Shown in pieces: positions 37,348-47,235 of a DNA stretch of 64,000 nt. The stretch is from Campylobacter rectus (GTDB lineage Bacteria; Campylobacterota; Campylobacteria; Campylobacterales; Campylobacteraceae), in assembly GCF_004803795.1 (NCBI RefSeq), contig NZ_CP012543.1, positions 1,798,001 through 1,862,000 of the forward strand, written 5' to 3'. The notes below the pieces were generated by a model. That model made no database searches and was not told the origin of the DNA. It saw only the letters and a list, made by a program, of their open reading frames with translations. Position numbers and translations under genes: made by a program. The first letter of the stretch is position 1. Each line of letters begins with the position of its first letter.

Positions 37348-37864
37348 TTACAGTTTCATAAAACCTCAGAAAAAACCGATCTTTAGTCTATTTAGCAAAA
37401 TTTGGATGCTCTTTATCTCTACGGTCGTGTTACTTTTCGCCGCAGTAAATTTATTTGTCGAGCTTAAGAGCGGTTCGTTACGAAACGAAACACAAATTTC
37501 CAAACAAAAGCAAGATCAAATAAAAGAGCAGATCAAACAGACCGACGAACTTACCGCGCTTTTAAAACAAAGAAGAGATAGTGCGAACGAGATACTGGCC
37601 TCAAACGCCGTTTTAAAGCAAAGCGTGCGCAATCTACTCGATCTCGTGCCTTCAAGCATTACGCTAAACGAGATCGCGATGGATAAAAACTCACTCGTCG
37701 TAAAAGGCACTACGCCTAGCCGAGATGTTTATAATATGCTGCTCGCCACGCCGCTAAAGTCGATTTTTAACACATCAAACACCTCTTTTTATCAGCTGGA
37801 TAGCGGCTGGTTAAATTTCATCAGCACAAACAAAACCGACAGCTTAGAGGGTAAAAATGAGTAA
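37340..37864 (+). CDS. PilN-like bitopic membrane protein
   Basis: A 174-aa protein with a short cytoplasmic start (MTSYSFIKPQKKPIFSLFSK), one membrane helix (WMLFISTVVLLFAAVNLFV), then a coiled coil (about 50-95, Q/K/E/L-rich) and a small globular end that includes LLDLVPSSITLNEIAMDKNS. This layout, and the phrase on 'solving' in LVVKGTTPSRDVYNMLLAT, matches PilN/GspL-like inner-membrane platform proteins. It overlaps the upstream and downstream genes by eight bases each. Likely part of a DNA-uptake machine. Confidence 0.6.
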   Translation: MTSYSFIKPQKKPIFSLFSKIWMLFISTVVLLFAAVNLFVELKSGSLRNETQISKQKQDQIKEQIKQTDELTALLKQRRDSANEILASNAVLKQSVRNLLDLVPSSITLNEIAMDKNSLVVKGTTPSRDVYNMLLATPLKSIFNTSNTSFYQLDSGWLNFISTNKTDSLEGKNE

Positions 37865-38384
37865 AGACAGAAGCCTGCAAAATATCGACGTTACCAAACT
37901 ACTCATATATGTGCTACTTTTCATCGTTGCTTGCCTAGTGATGATATTTGGCTTTTTGGTGCCGAACATAAAAGAATACAAGCAAGTCAAATACGAAAGC
38001 CGCATGCAAATCGCCGCAAGCGCGCAAACGCAAAGGATCTACGATGCTAAATCAAAGGCCCTAAACGAGATCAATCAAAATGATAAAGCCGTGCTAGACG
38101 CGCTTGAAAATAAATTTGACGCGGATAAATTTGCGCAGTTTGCCTCGAAATACTTCACAAACGTAAATCTAAGCGAGCCAAAAGAGGCTGCAAAAAATGG
38201 CGAAATCTCGGTCTATGAGCTAACGGTGAGGGGCTCGATGAAGACGCCCGCTAAATTTTACGAGTTTATGGACGCGCTTCAAAGCTACGAAAATATCGTA
38301 AAAATCGACCTTCCGATCAAAATGCGCAAAGAGGCTGAGAAGATCGACGCGACGTTTGGCGTCAAAATTTACAGCTTAAGATAA
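37857..38384 (+). CDS. PilO-like bitopic membrane protein
   Basis: A 175-aa protein with one N-terminal helix (LLIYVLLFIVACLVMIFGFL, 15-34), a coiled coil (about 35-85) and a ferredoxin-like end (ISVYELTVRGSMKTPAKFYE and onward). This is the PilO/GspM design, the partner of PilN in the platform of competence and type II systems. It overlaps the PilN-like gene by eight bases. Secretin and ATPase genes of the system (ctsD, ctsE, ctsP) are not in the window. The next gene is a pseudogene. Confidence 0.6.
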   Translation: MSKDRSLQNIDVTKLLIYVLLFIVACLVMIFGFLVPNIKEYKQVKYESRMQIAASAQTQRIYDAKSKALNEINQNDKAVLDALENKFDADKFAQFASKYFTNVNLSEPKEAAKNGEISVYELTVRGSMKTPAKFYEFMDALQSYENIVKIDLPIKMRKEAEKIDATFGVKIYSLR

Positions 38385-38444
38385 ATCAAAATTTTTAATC
38401 TCCGCTTTTTGCATAATCCTTAAAATTTTAAATAAGGATAAAAA

Positions 38445-40305
38445 ATGATAAAATTTAATAATGCTGCCGCTTCGGCGACTGCGATTTTAAGAGATTATCT
38501 TAGCGGAGCGGCAAATTTTTCGCTTCTAGGAAAGTCACAAAATCGGAGCTAGCGAAACTTACGCCGGCCGATTTTAAAAACGTGCGCGCAAATTTGCTAA
38601 ATTTAGGCTTTAAAAGCGAGTTTATCGACAAAAATGCCGCCGAGCTATCAGAAATATTGCGCAGCATCCTAGCCGCCCAAGCACCTAGCGCCAAAAGACT
38701 GCCCCATCGCTGCCTACATCAGCGAAAACGACGCCGCGCGCGAGCTAATCGCAAAGGCAAAAGAGCTGCTAAAAAAAGAAATTTATCAAAACGAATGGCT
38801 TGAAATTTACGATAAACCGGGCGGCTTTAACAGGACGCACCTTGCCAGAAAACAGCGCCAGTTCTACTCGTCGATGCTCGAAAACAAGGGCTTTAACCGC
38901 CTGTCACGCTTTATGTGGGTTTGACAACAAGGTCCGCGGCGGTATAGCCGCAGCGCGCGAGCTGCTAGACGGCGATAAGGCGGACGAGTTTATCGCCGCT
39001 TGGCACGAGATCTACGAAAATCTACTCGACTTGCTAGCACTTGAGGATGCGGCGCTCTATCCGACCTCTTTGAGGCTAATCAGCGAGGAGGAGTTTTGCG
39101 CGATGAGGCGCGGCAATGATGAGATCGGATATTTTCTCGTCGAAAAGCCGAGTAAATTTATCCGTTAAATTTGAGTGTCGACGGCGGCTCGGACTCAAAT
39201 TTAAAGGTCGCAAATTTGCCGAGTAAATCAAATTTGAGCGCGATAAATTTATAAAACGGCGATTTAAACGAAGCAAATTTATCCGATCAAAACGTCGGCT
39301 CGGCGGACGCGAGCCGGCACGGTTCGGGCGGCTTTGGAGTAAATTTTAGCGCAGCGACAAATGCGGCAAACGATCAAAATTTGCGGGGCAACGCGCAAAA
39401 TACCTATGCAAATTTAACCGCTGGCTCGCACGATTTTAGCGCCACTTCGGGCTCGAATTTAAACTCGGCGGTGAAATTTGCAGGCTCGCCGCAGGCTCAA
39501 AACGGCGCAAATTTAACCGCTCACTTGCAGCCGTCCGCCAAAAATTCGGCAAATTTGACGAGCGAACAAAATTAAACGCTTTGAGTTTTGCCGATTTAAA
39601 ATCTCCTACCGATCGCAGGATCGTCGCGGCTCGGCCGTCGGAGCGTCAAATTTTGAGGCAAAGGCGGCAAATTTCGGCCGGTCAAATTTAAATCAGACAC
39701 CTGCCAACGCCGACAAAAACGGCGGGGCAAATTTGAGCTCTGCGGCGAATTTTAGCACGCAAAACGCCTCAAATTTAAGCGCGGTAAATTTTGATCCGAA
39801 TTTCCTAATCAAGCTTGCGAATTTGGTGGCAAAATACGGCCTAAACGAGCGAAAAACTGCGCAAAACAAAGTCCTGGACGTCGCCACAGGCAAGCTCACG
39901 ATGGAGCAGATCAACCTCATTTTTGCCATATGCCCGTCGATCTCTCTTTCGTCGATGAGAGCGAGATCGTGAAATTTTACACCGACACGAAGCGCCGCGT
40001 ATTTCCGCTAAGTGCCGGCGTCATCGGGCGCGACGTGAAAAACTGTCACTCGTGCGAGAGCGTAGCTAGCGTGCCGGAGATCATCGACGCCTTTCGCAGA
40101 GCAAGCGTGACGAGACCAACTTTTGGCTGGAGCTTCTCGGCAAATTTATCTATATTACTACTCCGCCGTGCGTGATGAAAACGGCGTATTTAAGGGCGTG
40201 CTCGAGATGACGCAAGATATCACGCGCATCCGCAGCCTAGAGGGCAAACGCACGCTGGTGACGTGGGACGATCTAAAGAAAAATACGGGGAGTGATAGTT
40301 TATAA
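38445..40305 (+). pseudogene. DUF438/hemerythrin-PAS protein, several frameshifts and an AAATTT-rich insert
   Basis: The reading frame opens at ATG 38445 and stops after about 28 codons, but conserved pieces continue in other frames. A DUF438 part includes NLLNLGFKSEFIDKNAAELS-like text. A hemerythrin-like part includes WLEIYDKPGGFNRTHLARKQ and ALYPTSLRLISEEEFCAMRR. A C-terminal PAS part includes FYTDTKRRVFPLSAGVIGRD and VKNCHSCESVASVPEIIDAF and ends VTWDDLKKNTGSDSL. At least four frame changes and stops separate them. Between the hemerythrin and PAS parts lies about 560 bp of AAATTT-rich filler. Intact relatives are cytoplasmic sensor-type proteins. This gene is dead. Confidence 0.78.
39169..39732 (+). 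repeat. AAATTT-rich low-complexity insert in the DUF438/PAS pseudogene
   Basis: About 560 bp of GCAAATTTG, TAAATTTA and CAAATTTGAC words lie between the hemerythrin-like and PAS-like parts. A frame at 39381-39575 gives peptides such as NLTAGS, GANLTAHLQ and SANLTSEQN, the same peptide style as in WaaF and DnaX. Confidence 0.65.
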
Positions 40306-41034
40306 CTCATAAATTTACTTAAACTTAGTAGCCCTTGGATACTAAGTTTAAGATATTGCAAATCAATTTTTGCTTGTATCTTAAATATCTATAAGCTCAT
40401 CATCATATCTACTTTTATATATGCTAATTTTTATTTTTTCATTCTTTAGAAGCCCTTTTAAGGCATACGATAAGTCCTCTATATTTCTAGGTATATTATT
40501 ACCTCTATCACAATCAAAAACAACAGGCAAAAATCCTCTTCCTATCGCCACTCGTTCTATGTTTATTTTTATAAATTTGCCATCTCCATTGGTCGCGCCG
40601 TTGTCCGTATCGTGTGATTCTAATATGGTCCTCCATTCGTGTTCATACCCCCCATATCTCATCTTTTCTAGTTAATATTTCGATTATTTCGCTATTTTTA
40701 GGCAAGTTTTTGATATTTTCTATTAGTTTTGGTTCGTAGCCGTATTTTACGTCATATGTTTTACTCATCTCGTTTTCATCTAGAGTAAAATCTATCCTAA
40801 AACCTATATGGTTATTAGCATAATGCGCCCACATAAGAAGCTCTTTCTTAGAATCTTTTCTAAATTTTTTACTAAAACAACAAATAAATCTTTTTTCTTT
40901 TTCACTTTTAATATTTTCTAACGCTTTGACGATATCTTTTTCTTCGCCACTTTTGGAAAATAAGAAATTAAACCAACCTTCCCTGACATCGTTAAATTTT
41001 AAAAAATTAGAAGCATAGAGTCTATTATTTTTTA

Positions 41035-41780
41035 GGCTCAAGATAAGTTAAGCGGATTTTCTCTTATCATCTTTAGTAAAATATGATAGAAAGTTTTTGT
41101 ATCTTTACTGTTATTATATCTAAATTCGCATTCCTTTAAATGAAGCAAGAAATTCTCTTTCTTAATGCCTTTAAATTTAGATAATCTGTGTTTAGCATAT
41201 CCCCAGAAGTTTTCTATACCGTTTATATGATTTTTACCGTTAGCAAATTCATTCTTTGAATGTTTTACTCTATAATGAGCTTTGGCTCCGTAATCCACTA
41301 ATCCATCATAAGCCTTCCAGCAATCAGAATATATAGTAGAGCTATCAAGCTCGCTATATTGCGATAATATAGGTATTAACTCACTAGCAGAGCAGTTTTT
41401 GACTATTTGAGTATAAACTTTGCCGTCTCTTTTAAGCATACCGAACACTGGAGTTTTATTTGCTGCTCCTCTACCTCTCTTACCTCTTACTCTTTTAGAT
41501 CCGAAGTAGCTTTCGTCAATCTCTATCTCACCGCTAAACTTGCTAATTTTTTCACACTCGCTAGCCATTAAAATTCTGATATTTTTTAGAATTTTGTTGA
41601 TGGAAATTCTAGAAATCCCGGTTAAATTTGCTATTTTAGTAGCCTCTATATCCTCTGTAAAATACTTGAGAATTTCTCTAAATTTCTTCTCTGAAATTCG
41701 GAAACGGACTATATACTTATTTTTCATCGACAGGATCATAGTTAAAAACTCCTTTGAAAGTTTTTAACTTATCTTGAGCC
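41035..41780 (-). mobile_element. IS1595-family element, intact copy B (746 bp)
   Basis: Ends are GGCTCAAGATAAGTTAA and its complement. Both sides carry the 9-bp direct repeat TATTTTTTA (41026-41034 and 41781-41789). The single transposase gene fills the element. It is the only one of three copies with an unbroken frame and none of the micro-inserts, so it is probably the most recent arrival. Confidence 0.92.
41038..41739 (-). CDS. IS1595/ISXO2-like transposase
   Basis: A 233-aa DDE-type transposase. N-terminal half: a helix-turn-helix-like part with EDIEATKIANLTGISRISIN (about 29-48). Catalytic half: first Asp in GEIEIDESYFGSKRVRGKRG, second Asp in IYSDCWKAYDGL, and the third acidic/Asn region NGIENFWGYAKHRLSKFKGI followed by FLLHLKECEFRYN, as expected for the ISXO2-like group. 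Its stop lies within the left terminal repeat. It could mobilise copies A and C in trans, since they keep matching ends. Confidence 0.9.
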   Translation of the reverse strand: MILSMKNKYIVRFRISEKKFREILKYFTEDIEATKIANLTGISRISINKILKNIRILMASECEKISKFSGEIEIDESYFGSKRVRGKRGRGAANKTPVFGMLKRDGKVYTQIVKNCSASELIPILSQYSELDSSTIYSDCWKAYDGLVDYGAKAHYRVKHSKNEFANGKNHINGIENFWGYAKHRLSKFKGIKKENFLLHLKECEFRYNNSKDTKTFYHILLKMIRENPLNLS

Positions 41781-42086
41781 TATTTTTTAATATATCCCTT
41801 AAATATTTATTGTCGTCAGAATAAAACGAACAAACAAAATCAGAGCTATCGTCTATTTCACCGTTATAAATAAACGGCCTAAATTTTGAAAATACTTTCT
41901 TTTTTCCTGCTGTTTGCGACATACTTGTAATTCCTTATTAATATATTATCTAATGCTTGAAACGATATCATATTTTAAATATTTTTTGAATTAATTTTTA
42001 GCAGATTTACATTGATTTTATATATTAAAGATTTTATAGCGTTTAGGGTATTGCAAAATCGCGTTGCGACAACTTGAGTCAAGCCT

Positions 42087-42746
42087 CTATTTTTCAGTTC
42101 GGTTTATTTCGCGTAAAAAATTTTCTATCAAAACCCGCCTTTGCTCCACGCCGTCGCTCTCGCTAATGCCCTCTAGCTCGCTTGCGTGATGGGCTCTAGG
42201 CGGTATGTCTTTGAGATACGACCAGACCTCGTCCTCGCTTAAAATTTTGCCGTGCAGATCAAAGCCTACGTTTAGCGCTCTGCCGACGATCGGTGCGATG
42301 TTTGCGTGCAGGTGGCCGTAGAGCATCAGCGCGCCCTTGTGACAGCCGCCCCACTCGCTCATCGGGTAATGCGACAGCGCCGCGCTTACCCGAAAGAGCC
42401 GTACGAAGGCGTAATCCGCGATCTGCTCAAACATGAAATTGCCGTCTGCCTTGCGCCAGCTCAGCAGCTCGTTTTTTCTTGCGACGATTTGCTCGTCGTG
42501 GTTGCCGAGCACCAAAAAATGTCGCCCGTTTAGCCTACGCAAGATCTCGTAGGTACGCGCAAAATCCTTGTGAAACGACACATCGCCCAGGTCGTAAACG
42601 ACGTCCTCGGGCGTAATAAGTGCGTTCCAAACGGCGATGAGATTTTCATCCATCTCAGCCGCGTTCGCACCTTTTCTAAAATTCGGATATTTTTTCAACA
42701 TCAGCTCGTGGCCGAAGTGCAGATCGGAGGTAAAATAAACGCTCAT
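42087..42746 (-). CDS. calcineurin-like metallophosphoesterase
   Basis: A 219-aa phosphoesterase with all metal-binding motifs: SDLHFGHE (Asp8, His10), GDVSF, GNHDE, and later LSHYPMSEW and GHLHAN. Such small cytoplasmic enzymes hydrolyse phosphomono- or diesters; the substrate is unknown. It overlaps tilS by four bases (ATGA type), so it is co-translated with it. Length is normal for the family. Confidence 0.85.
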   Translation of the reverse strand: MSVYFTSDLHFGHELMLKKYPNFRKGANAAEMDENLIAVWNALITPEDVVYDLGDVSFHKDFARTYEILRRLNGRHFLVLGNHDEQIVARKNELLSWRKADGNFMFEQIADYAFVRLFRVSAALSHYPMSEWGGCHKGALMLYGHLHANIAPIVGRALNVGFDLHGKILSEDEVWSYLKDIPPRAHHASELEGISESDGVEQRRVLIENFLREINRTEK

Positions 42747-43741
42747 AAAAGCTCCTCAAATAGCGCAATATCCGTGCCAGAAGCAAATAAAAATCCGCGG
42801 TTTATCGGCGGGACGGCGAGCTGTCTGCATGCTTCTTTAAATTTCTTTTCCATCGCTGGCTTAGCGTAAGGTGTCACAAAGATAAATTTTTCACCCGCAC
42901 CCACGGCTACCTTGCCGCCTAGCACGCAGTCAGCGCCGTTTTCTAGGCAGCGCACGCATTCGTTTCGCTGCGCCGAGCTTAGCACGAGCCCTAGTCGCTT
43001 GCACGCCTGATCGACGCCGCGAAGCTCGCTCGGGCCGCGTTTTACGAGATAAATTTTTGCCGCGGGATTAGAAATTTCGGGAGTTAAATTTAACGCGTCA
43101 GCCGCCAAAAACTCAAAGCTCTTTTTTACGCCGCTAAAGTATTCGTCCAAAAACGGCTCGCTAAATTTTGCGCGAATAAAGCCGCGTTTAAACCGCTCCG
43201 TTAAATTCGTCTCGTCGGTGAAGTATTTTAGATTTCGCTCACGCAAAAACCGCTCCAGTTCGCACTTTCGCACGCCTAGAAGCGGGCGAGCGATCACGTA
43301 GTCCTCGCGGGCTTCGAGCTCCTGCATGCCTAGCAGCTCGCTAAGCCCTGCACCGCGCCCAAGCTGCATCAAAAACCACTCGAATTTATCGTCAAACTGA
43401 TGCGCCAAGATCAAATTTTCATATCCATGCTCGCGGCAAATCTCGGAAAAAAACTCGTATCTGGCCGCGCGCGCCTCGTGTTCGAAATTTGACGCGCCAA
43501 GACACACGCTTTTTACGTAGATTTGTTTGTTAAATTTAAGCGCGAGCTGTCTTGCCGAGGTGATCTCGTCTTTGCTTTGCGCACGGACATTATAGTCCAC
43601 GATTGCAAGATCAAATTTCACGCCCGCCTCGTCCAGAAGATAAAAAAGCGCCGTACTATCGACGCCGTGAGAAAAGGCAAGCAGATTTTGCCCAGATTTT
43701 AGCGTCTCGAGCGTCTTTAAACTAAGCGCCGGAGCGTTCAT
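42743..43741 (-). CDS. tilS: tRNA(Ile)-lysidine synthase
   Basis: TilS (332 aa) converts C34 of tRNA-Ile(CAU) to lysidine so that it reads AUA. The PP-loop ATPase motif is LAFSHGVDSTALFYLLDEAG (S-x-G-x-D-S, 24-29). The conserved HQFDDKFEWFLMQLGRGAGL follows, in place of the usual HHxxDQxET. The enzyme is compact, as in other Campylobacterota. The next gene overlaps by four bases. An essential role is expected. Confidence 0.9.
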   Translation of the reverse strand: MNAPALSLKTLETLKSGQNLLAFSHGVDSTALFYLLDEAGVKFDLAIVDYNVRAQSKDEITSARQLALKFNKQIYVKSVCLGASNFEHEARAARYEFFSEICREHGYENLILAHQFDDKFEWFLMQLGRGAGLSELLGMQELEAREDYVIARPLLGVRKCELERFLRERNLKYFTDETNLTERFKRGFIRAKFSEPFLDEYFSGVKKSFEFLAADALNLTPEISNPAAKIYLVKRGPSELRGVDQACKRLGLVLSSAQRNECVRCLENGADCVLGGKVAVGAGEKFIFVTPYAKPAMEKKFKEACRQLAVPPINRGFLFASGTDIALFEELL

Positions 43742-43885
43742 TTCGCGCCTTTTACGGCGATTTTGGCCGCTTTTGGTATGGATGCAGCGGATAAATTTAG
43801 GCTAGTCAGCGTTGAAGCGAGGCTCGTTTTGAAAGGTGCGGTGACGCGGCTAAAAAAGACCGTCCAAAAGCCACAAGCCTTCATC

Positions 43886-45193
43886 TTACGCCTTTGCCGT
43901 GATCTTGCCTAGCGCCTGGCTGCCCGCTACCTGCGTGATCTCGCACCAGTAGCGACCGCCGGTTTCTAGCTGCTCGATGTCGCTTTCGTTGATCAAAATT
44001 TCGCCGTCGATGTCCTTATCCCACAGCGCCTTTTTCGCGGCGTAAAACATCTCGCCCTCGCTGCTTTCGCCCTCGAGCGAAACGATAAATTTCTTGCCCA
44101 GTTCTCGCGCAAAGCTCGCCTCGATCGCGGCGCGAGTGATCTTTTCTATTTTGCTTAGGCGCTTTGAGATGATTTTGGCGGGCACCTGCTCCATCTCATA
44201 CGAGAGCGTGTCCTCCTCTTTCGAATATGCAAACGCCGAAACGCGGTCAAATTTAAACTCCTGCAAAAACGCGCAAAGCTCGTCAAATTCGGCTTCGCTC
44301 TCGCCCGGGTGTCCGACGATAACGCCCGTTCGCAAAAATGCATTAGGTGCCTTTTTCATCAAATTTAAAAGCTCTTTGATCCGCGCCGCGCCGCTTCCGC
44401 GCCTCATGATTTTTAGCATTTTATCGCTTGCGTGTTGGATCGGCATATCAAAGTAGTTCGCAAACACCGGCGAGGCGATGATACGCTCGATTAATGCATT
44501 TGAGGTCGTGCTCGGATAAAGATAAAGTATGCGCGCGGTTTTGACGCCCTCGATCTTCTCGACCGCATCGATGAGCGAGATGAGCCCGTCGCTAACAGCG
44601 TGATCGCGCATATACGAGCTGCTGTCCTGCGAGAGGAAGCTAAAGTCGTAGTAGCCCTTTTTTACGAGTTTTTGCACCTCGCCTACGATGTTTTCCAGCG
44701 AGCGGGATTTTAGCTTGCCCTTAAAAGTCGGGATCGCGCAAAAGCTGCATTTTTGATTACAGCCTTCCGAAATTTTGATATAGGCGTGGTAGTTTGAGCC
44801 CGTTATCACGCGCTCCTCGTTTGCTTGCAAGTAGGTGTCCGGGCTAAATAAATTTTGCTTTTTTAGGATGATTTCATCGATCTTATCGTAGTCTCCGACG
44901 CCGGTAAAAAGATCGACCTCGGGCAGCTCCTTCATCAGCTCCTCGCGGTATCGCTGCATTAGGCAGCCCGTTACTACGAGCAGAGAGCCTTTTTTACGCG
45001 CTTCGTGCATATCCAGGATCGCGCGGATGCTTTCTTCTTTGGCCGAGTTTATAAAACCGCAGGTATTTACGATGATGACGTCGGCGCGCGCGACCTCGGG
45101 CGTGATCTCGTAGTTTTGCAGGCGTCCGAGCATGATCTCGGAGTCCACTAGATTTTTGTTACAGCCTAAGGATACTAAGTGAAGTTTGCCCAT
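43886..45193 (-). CDS. rimO: ribosomal protein S12 methylthiotransferase
   Basis: RimO (435 aa) methylthiolates Asp88 of ribosomal protein S12. The auxiliary cluster cysteines are in [21 protein letters not shown] and VTGCLMQRY. The radical-SAM motif is [22 protein letters not shown]-terminal TRAM-like domain ends near [17 protein letters not shown]. RimO is distinguished from MiaB by [12 protein letters not shown] and AIPTFKG. It starts one base after panC ends on the same strand. Confidence 0.95.
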   Translation of the reverse strand: MGKLHLVSLGCNKNLVDSEIMLGRLQNYEITPEVARADVIIVNTCGFINSAKEESIRAILDMHEARKKGSLLVVTGCLMQRYREELMKELPEVDLFTGVGDYDKIDEIILKKQNLFSPDTYLQANEERVITGSNYHAYIKISEGCNQKCSFCAIPTFKGKLKSRSLENIVGEVQKLVKKGYYDFSFLSQDSSSYMRDHAVSDGLISLIDAVEKIEGVKTARILYLYPSTTSNALIERIIASPVFANYFDMPIQHASDKMLKIMRRGSGAARIKELLNLMKKAPNAFLRTGVIVGHPGESEAEFDELCAFLQEFKFDRVSAFAYSKEEDTLSYEMEQVPAKIISKRLSKIEKITRAAIEASFARELGKKFIVSLEGESSEGEMFYAAKKALWDKDIDGEILINESDIEQLETGGRYWCEITQVAGSQALGKITAKA

Positions 45194-45194
45194 C

Positions 45195-46016
45195 CTATAC
45201 CCACAGATTGTCTATTAGACGCGTTTTGCCGACATACGCGGCGACCAGGATTATCGTGTTGTTCGGCTCTATTAGCGAGATTTCGTTTAAATTTCTATCC
45301 GTGATCGCGACGTAGTCCACGCGTAAAGGCTCTAAGGTTTGCAGCATCTCGCCTTTTATCGTTTGCGCGTTTAGCTCGCCAGCAGCGATCAAATTTGAGG
45401 CTTTTTTAAGCGAATGCGAAAGCTTAAGCGCCTCTAGCTTTTGCCCCTCGTCCAGATAAGCGTTTCGCGAGCTAAGCGCCAAACCACCCTTCTCACGAAC
45501 GATCTCGCAAGGGATAATCTCTAAATTTAAAAAGCAGGTCTTGACGAAGTTGCGCACGATGAGTAGCTGCTGCGCGTCCTTTTTGCCCATATAGACGCGC
45601 TTTGCGTTTGTGAGATGAAAGAGCTTGTTTAGCACGCGAAGCACGCCGTCAAAGTGCCCGGGGCGAGTCTTGCCCTCGAGCACGCTTGCTAAATTTTCAG
45701 GCGCGCTGATTAACGGCTCGGTATCAAAATACAGCTCCCCAGCCTCGGGCGCAAACATCGCATGCACGCCCAGCTCTTCGCAAATTTTAGCGTCGTTTTG
45801 CTCGTTTTTCGGATAGCTCTCAAAGTCCTCGCCCGCTAAAAACTGCGTCGGATTTACGAAAGTAGAAACGATCGCGGTTTTGTTCTGCGCAACGCACTTT
45901 TCTATGAGGCTTGCATGTCCGCTATGAAGCGCGCCCATAGTGGGCACGAAGCCGATATTTTCGGGATTTGCCGCGACGAAATCTCGCAGCTGTTTTATTG
46001 TTTTTAAAATTTGCAT
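45195..46016 (-). CDS. panC: pantothenate synthetase
   Basis: PanC (273 aa) joins pantoate and beta-alanine with ATP, the last step of vitamin B5 synthesis. The nucleotidyl site is [17 protein letters not shown] with its HxGH motif; [18 protein letters not shown] and [20 protein letters not shown] follow, then [13 protein letters not shown] and the KMSKS-like [10 protein letters not shown]. All motifs are present. It is first in a leftward pair with rimO. The ATG at 46016 has an AAGAAG-type leader. Confidence 0.95.
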   Translation of the reverse strand: MQILKTIKQLRDFVAANPENIGFVPTMGALHSGHASLIEKCVAQNKTAIVSTFVNPTQFLAGEDFESYPKNEQNDAKICEELGVHAMFAPEAGELYFDTEPLISAPENLASVLEGKTRPGHFDGVLRVLNKLFHLTNAKRVYMGKKDAQQLLIVRNFVKTCFLNLEIIPCEIVREKGGLALSSRNAYLDEGQKLEALKLSHSLKKASNLIAAGELNAQTIKGEMLQTLEPLRVDYVAITDRNLNEISLIEPNNTIILVAAYVGKTRLIDNLWV

Positions 46017-46085
46017 TTTTTCTTCTTTATGTTTAATTTTAACGCGCGATTATAGCAAATTTTATCTTTACTCTTACAAATATGT

Positions 46086-46091
46086 TATAAT
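46086..46091 (+). promoter_or_regulatory. -10 element of prfB
   Basis: TATAAT in ATGTTATAATCACGCC, 33 bases before the TTG start. The upstream side is AT-rich without a clear -35 hexamer. Confidence 0.5.
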
Positions 46092-46123
46092 CACGCCAAA
46101 AAGTACGAAAAAGGTCTTAAATT

Positions 46124-47224
46124 TTGGATAATTACGAATACACGGAACTTCTAAAAACCCTAAACACAAAAATAGAAAATATCGCGGGCGTCGTAAAGCC
46201 TGAGAGCATAAAAACTCGCCTAAAAGAGATCGAGGAGCTCGAAAACGATCAAAATTTCTGGCAAGACATTGCAAAAGCGGGCGCCATCGGCAAGGAAAAA
46301 ACGAAAATTTCAAATATCTTAAATAACTTCCTAAACGCCAAAAGCGCCGTAGACGACGCAAAGGATCTATACGAGCTAGCCAACTCGGAAAATGACGAAG
46401 AGACGATAAATTCGCTCTTTGCCGAGGCTGGCGAGTTAGAGGATAAGATAGTAAATTTAGAGATTTCTATGCTGCTTAGCGGCGAGGACGACGGCAAAAA
46501 CGCCATCGTCACCATCCATCCCGGTGCGGGCGGTACGGAGAGTAACGACTGGGCTAGCATGCTATACCGTATGTATCTGCGCTTTTGCGAGCGGGAAGGC
46601 TTTAAGGTCGAAACCCTGGACTTCCAAGAGGGCGAAGAAGCCGGGCTAAAAGACGTGAGCTTTATCGTTAAAGGCGTAAACGCCTACGGCTATCTAAAGG
46701 CCGAAAACGGTATCCACCGCCTCGTGCGAACCAGTCCGTTTGATAGCGCAGGTCGCCGCCACACGAGCTTTACCAGCGTGATGGTAAGCCCCGAGATCGA
46801 CGACGATATCGAGATAGAAATCGACGAAAAAGACCTAAAAATCGACACCTACCGCGCGGGCGGAGCGGGCGGTCAGCACGTAAATAAAACCGAGTCCGCC
46901 GTGCGTATCACTCATGCGCCCACAGGCATCGTCGTGCAGTGTCAAAACGACCGCAGCCAGCACAAAAACAAGGCCACCGCGATGAAAATGCTAAAATCGC
47001 GCCTATATGAGCTAGAGCTGATGAAACAGCAAGAAGCCGCCGGTAGTATCGAAAAAAGCGAGATCGGCTGGGGCCATCAGATCCGCTCCTACGTGCTTTT
47101 CCCGTATCAGCAGGTCAAGGATAACCGCAGCGGCGAGGCGTATAGCCAAACCGACGCGATACTAGACGGCGATATAAAAAAGCTCATCGAGGGCGTTTTG
47201 GTAAGTCAAAAAAGCATAAACTAG
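46124..47224 (+). CDS. prfB: peptide chain release factor 2
   Basis: RF2 (366 aa) reads UGA and UAA stops. The stop-reading SPF motif is in [19 protein letters not shown] and the catalytic GGQ in [20 protein letters not shown]. The N-terminal helices, about 100 residues, are normal. The start is TTG 46124. The whole frame is open, so the +1 programmed frameshift known from E. coli prfB is absent, as is usual in this phylum. It heads a short rightward run. Confidence 0.95.
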   Translation: MDNYEYTELLKTLNTKIENIAGVVKPESIKTRLKEIEELENDQNFWQDIAKAGAIGKEKTKISNILNNFLNAKSAVDDAKDLYELANSENDEETINSLFAEAGELEDKIVNLEISMLLSGEDDGKNAIVTIHPGAGGTESNDWASMLYRMYLRFCEREGFKVETLDFQEGEEAGLKDVSFIVKGVNAYGYLKAENGIHRLVRTSPFDSAGRRHTSFTSVMVSPEIDDDIEIEIDEKDLKIDTYRAGGAGGQHVNKTESAVRITHAPTGIVVQCQNDRSQHKNKATAMKMLKSRLYELELMKQQEAAGSIEKSEIGWGHQIRSYVLFPYQQVKDNRSGEAYSQTDAILDGDIKKLIEGVLVSQKSIN

Positions 47225-47235
47225 AAAGGAAAAAT

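Larger units (their letters stand above)
40381..41922 (-). pseudogene. DUF2971 protein, interrupted by an IS and frameshifted in a G6 run
   Basis: The gene starts at ATG 41922 (AAGGA upstream) with MSQTAGKKKVFSKFRPFIYN and reaches DILKN, where IS copy B has entered. Beyond the IS the text continues NRLYASNFLKFNDVREGWFN, the classic DUF2971 opening. Deleting the IS and one copy of its 9-bp duplication restores the frame exactly. Later, at the G6 run (plus-strand C6 at 40648-40653), the frame shifts: one base less would join EIW to GYEHEWRTIL and continue to KSRYDDELIDI. DUF2971 proteins are of unknown function, some linked to defence or mobile DNA. This copy has two independent lesions. Confidence 0.85.

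Noticed and set aside
46124-47224. Programmed frameshift in prfB
   Set aside because: The frame is open from the TTG start to the stop with no in-frame UGA near codon 25, so no recoding is needed.
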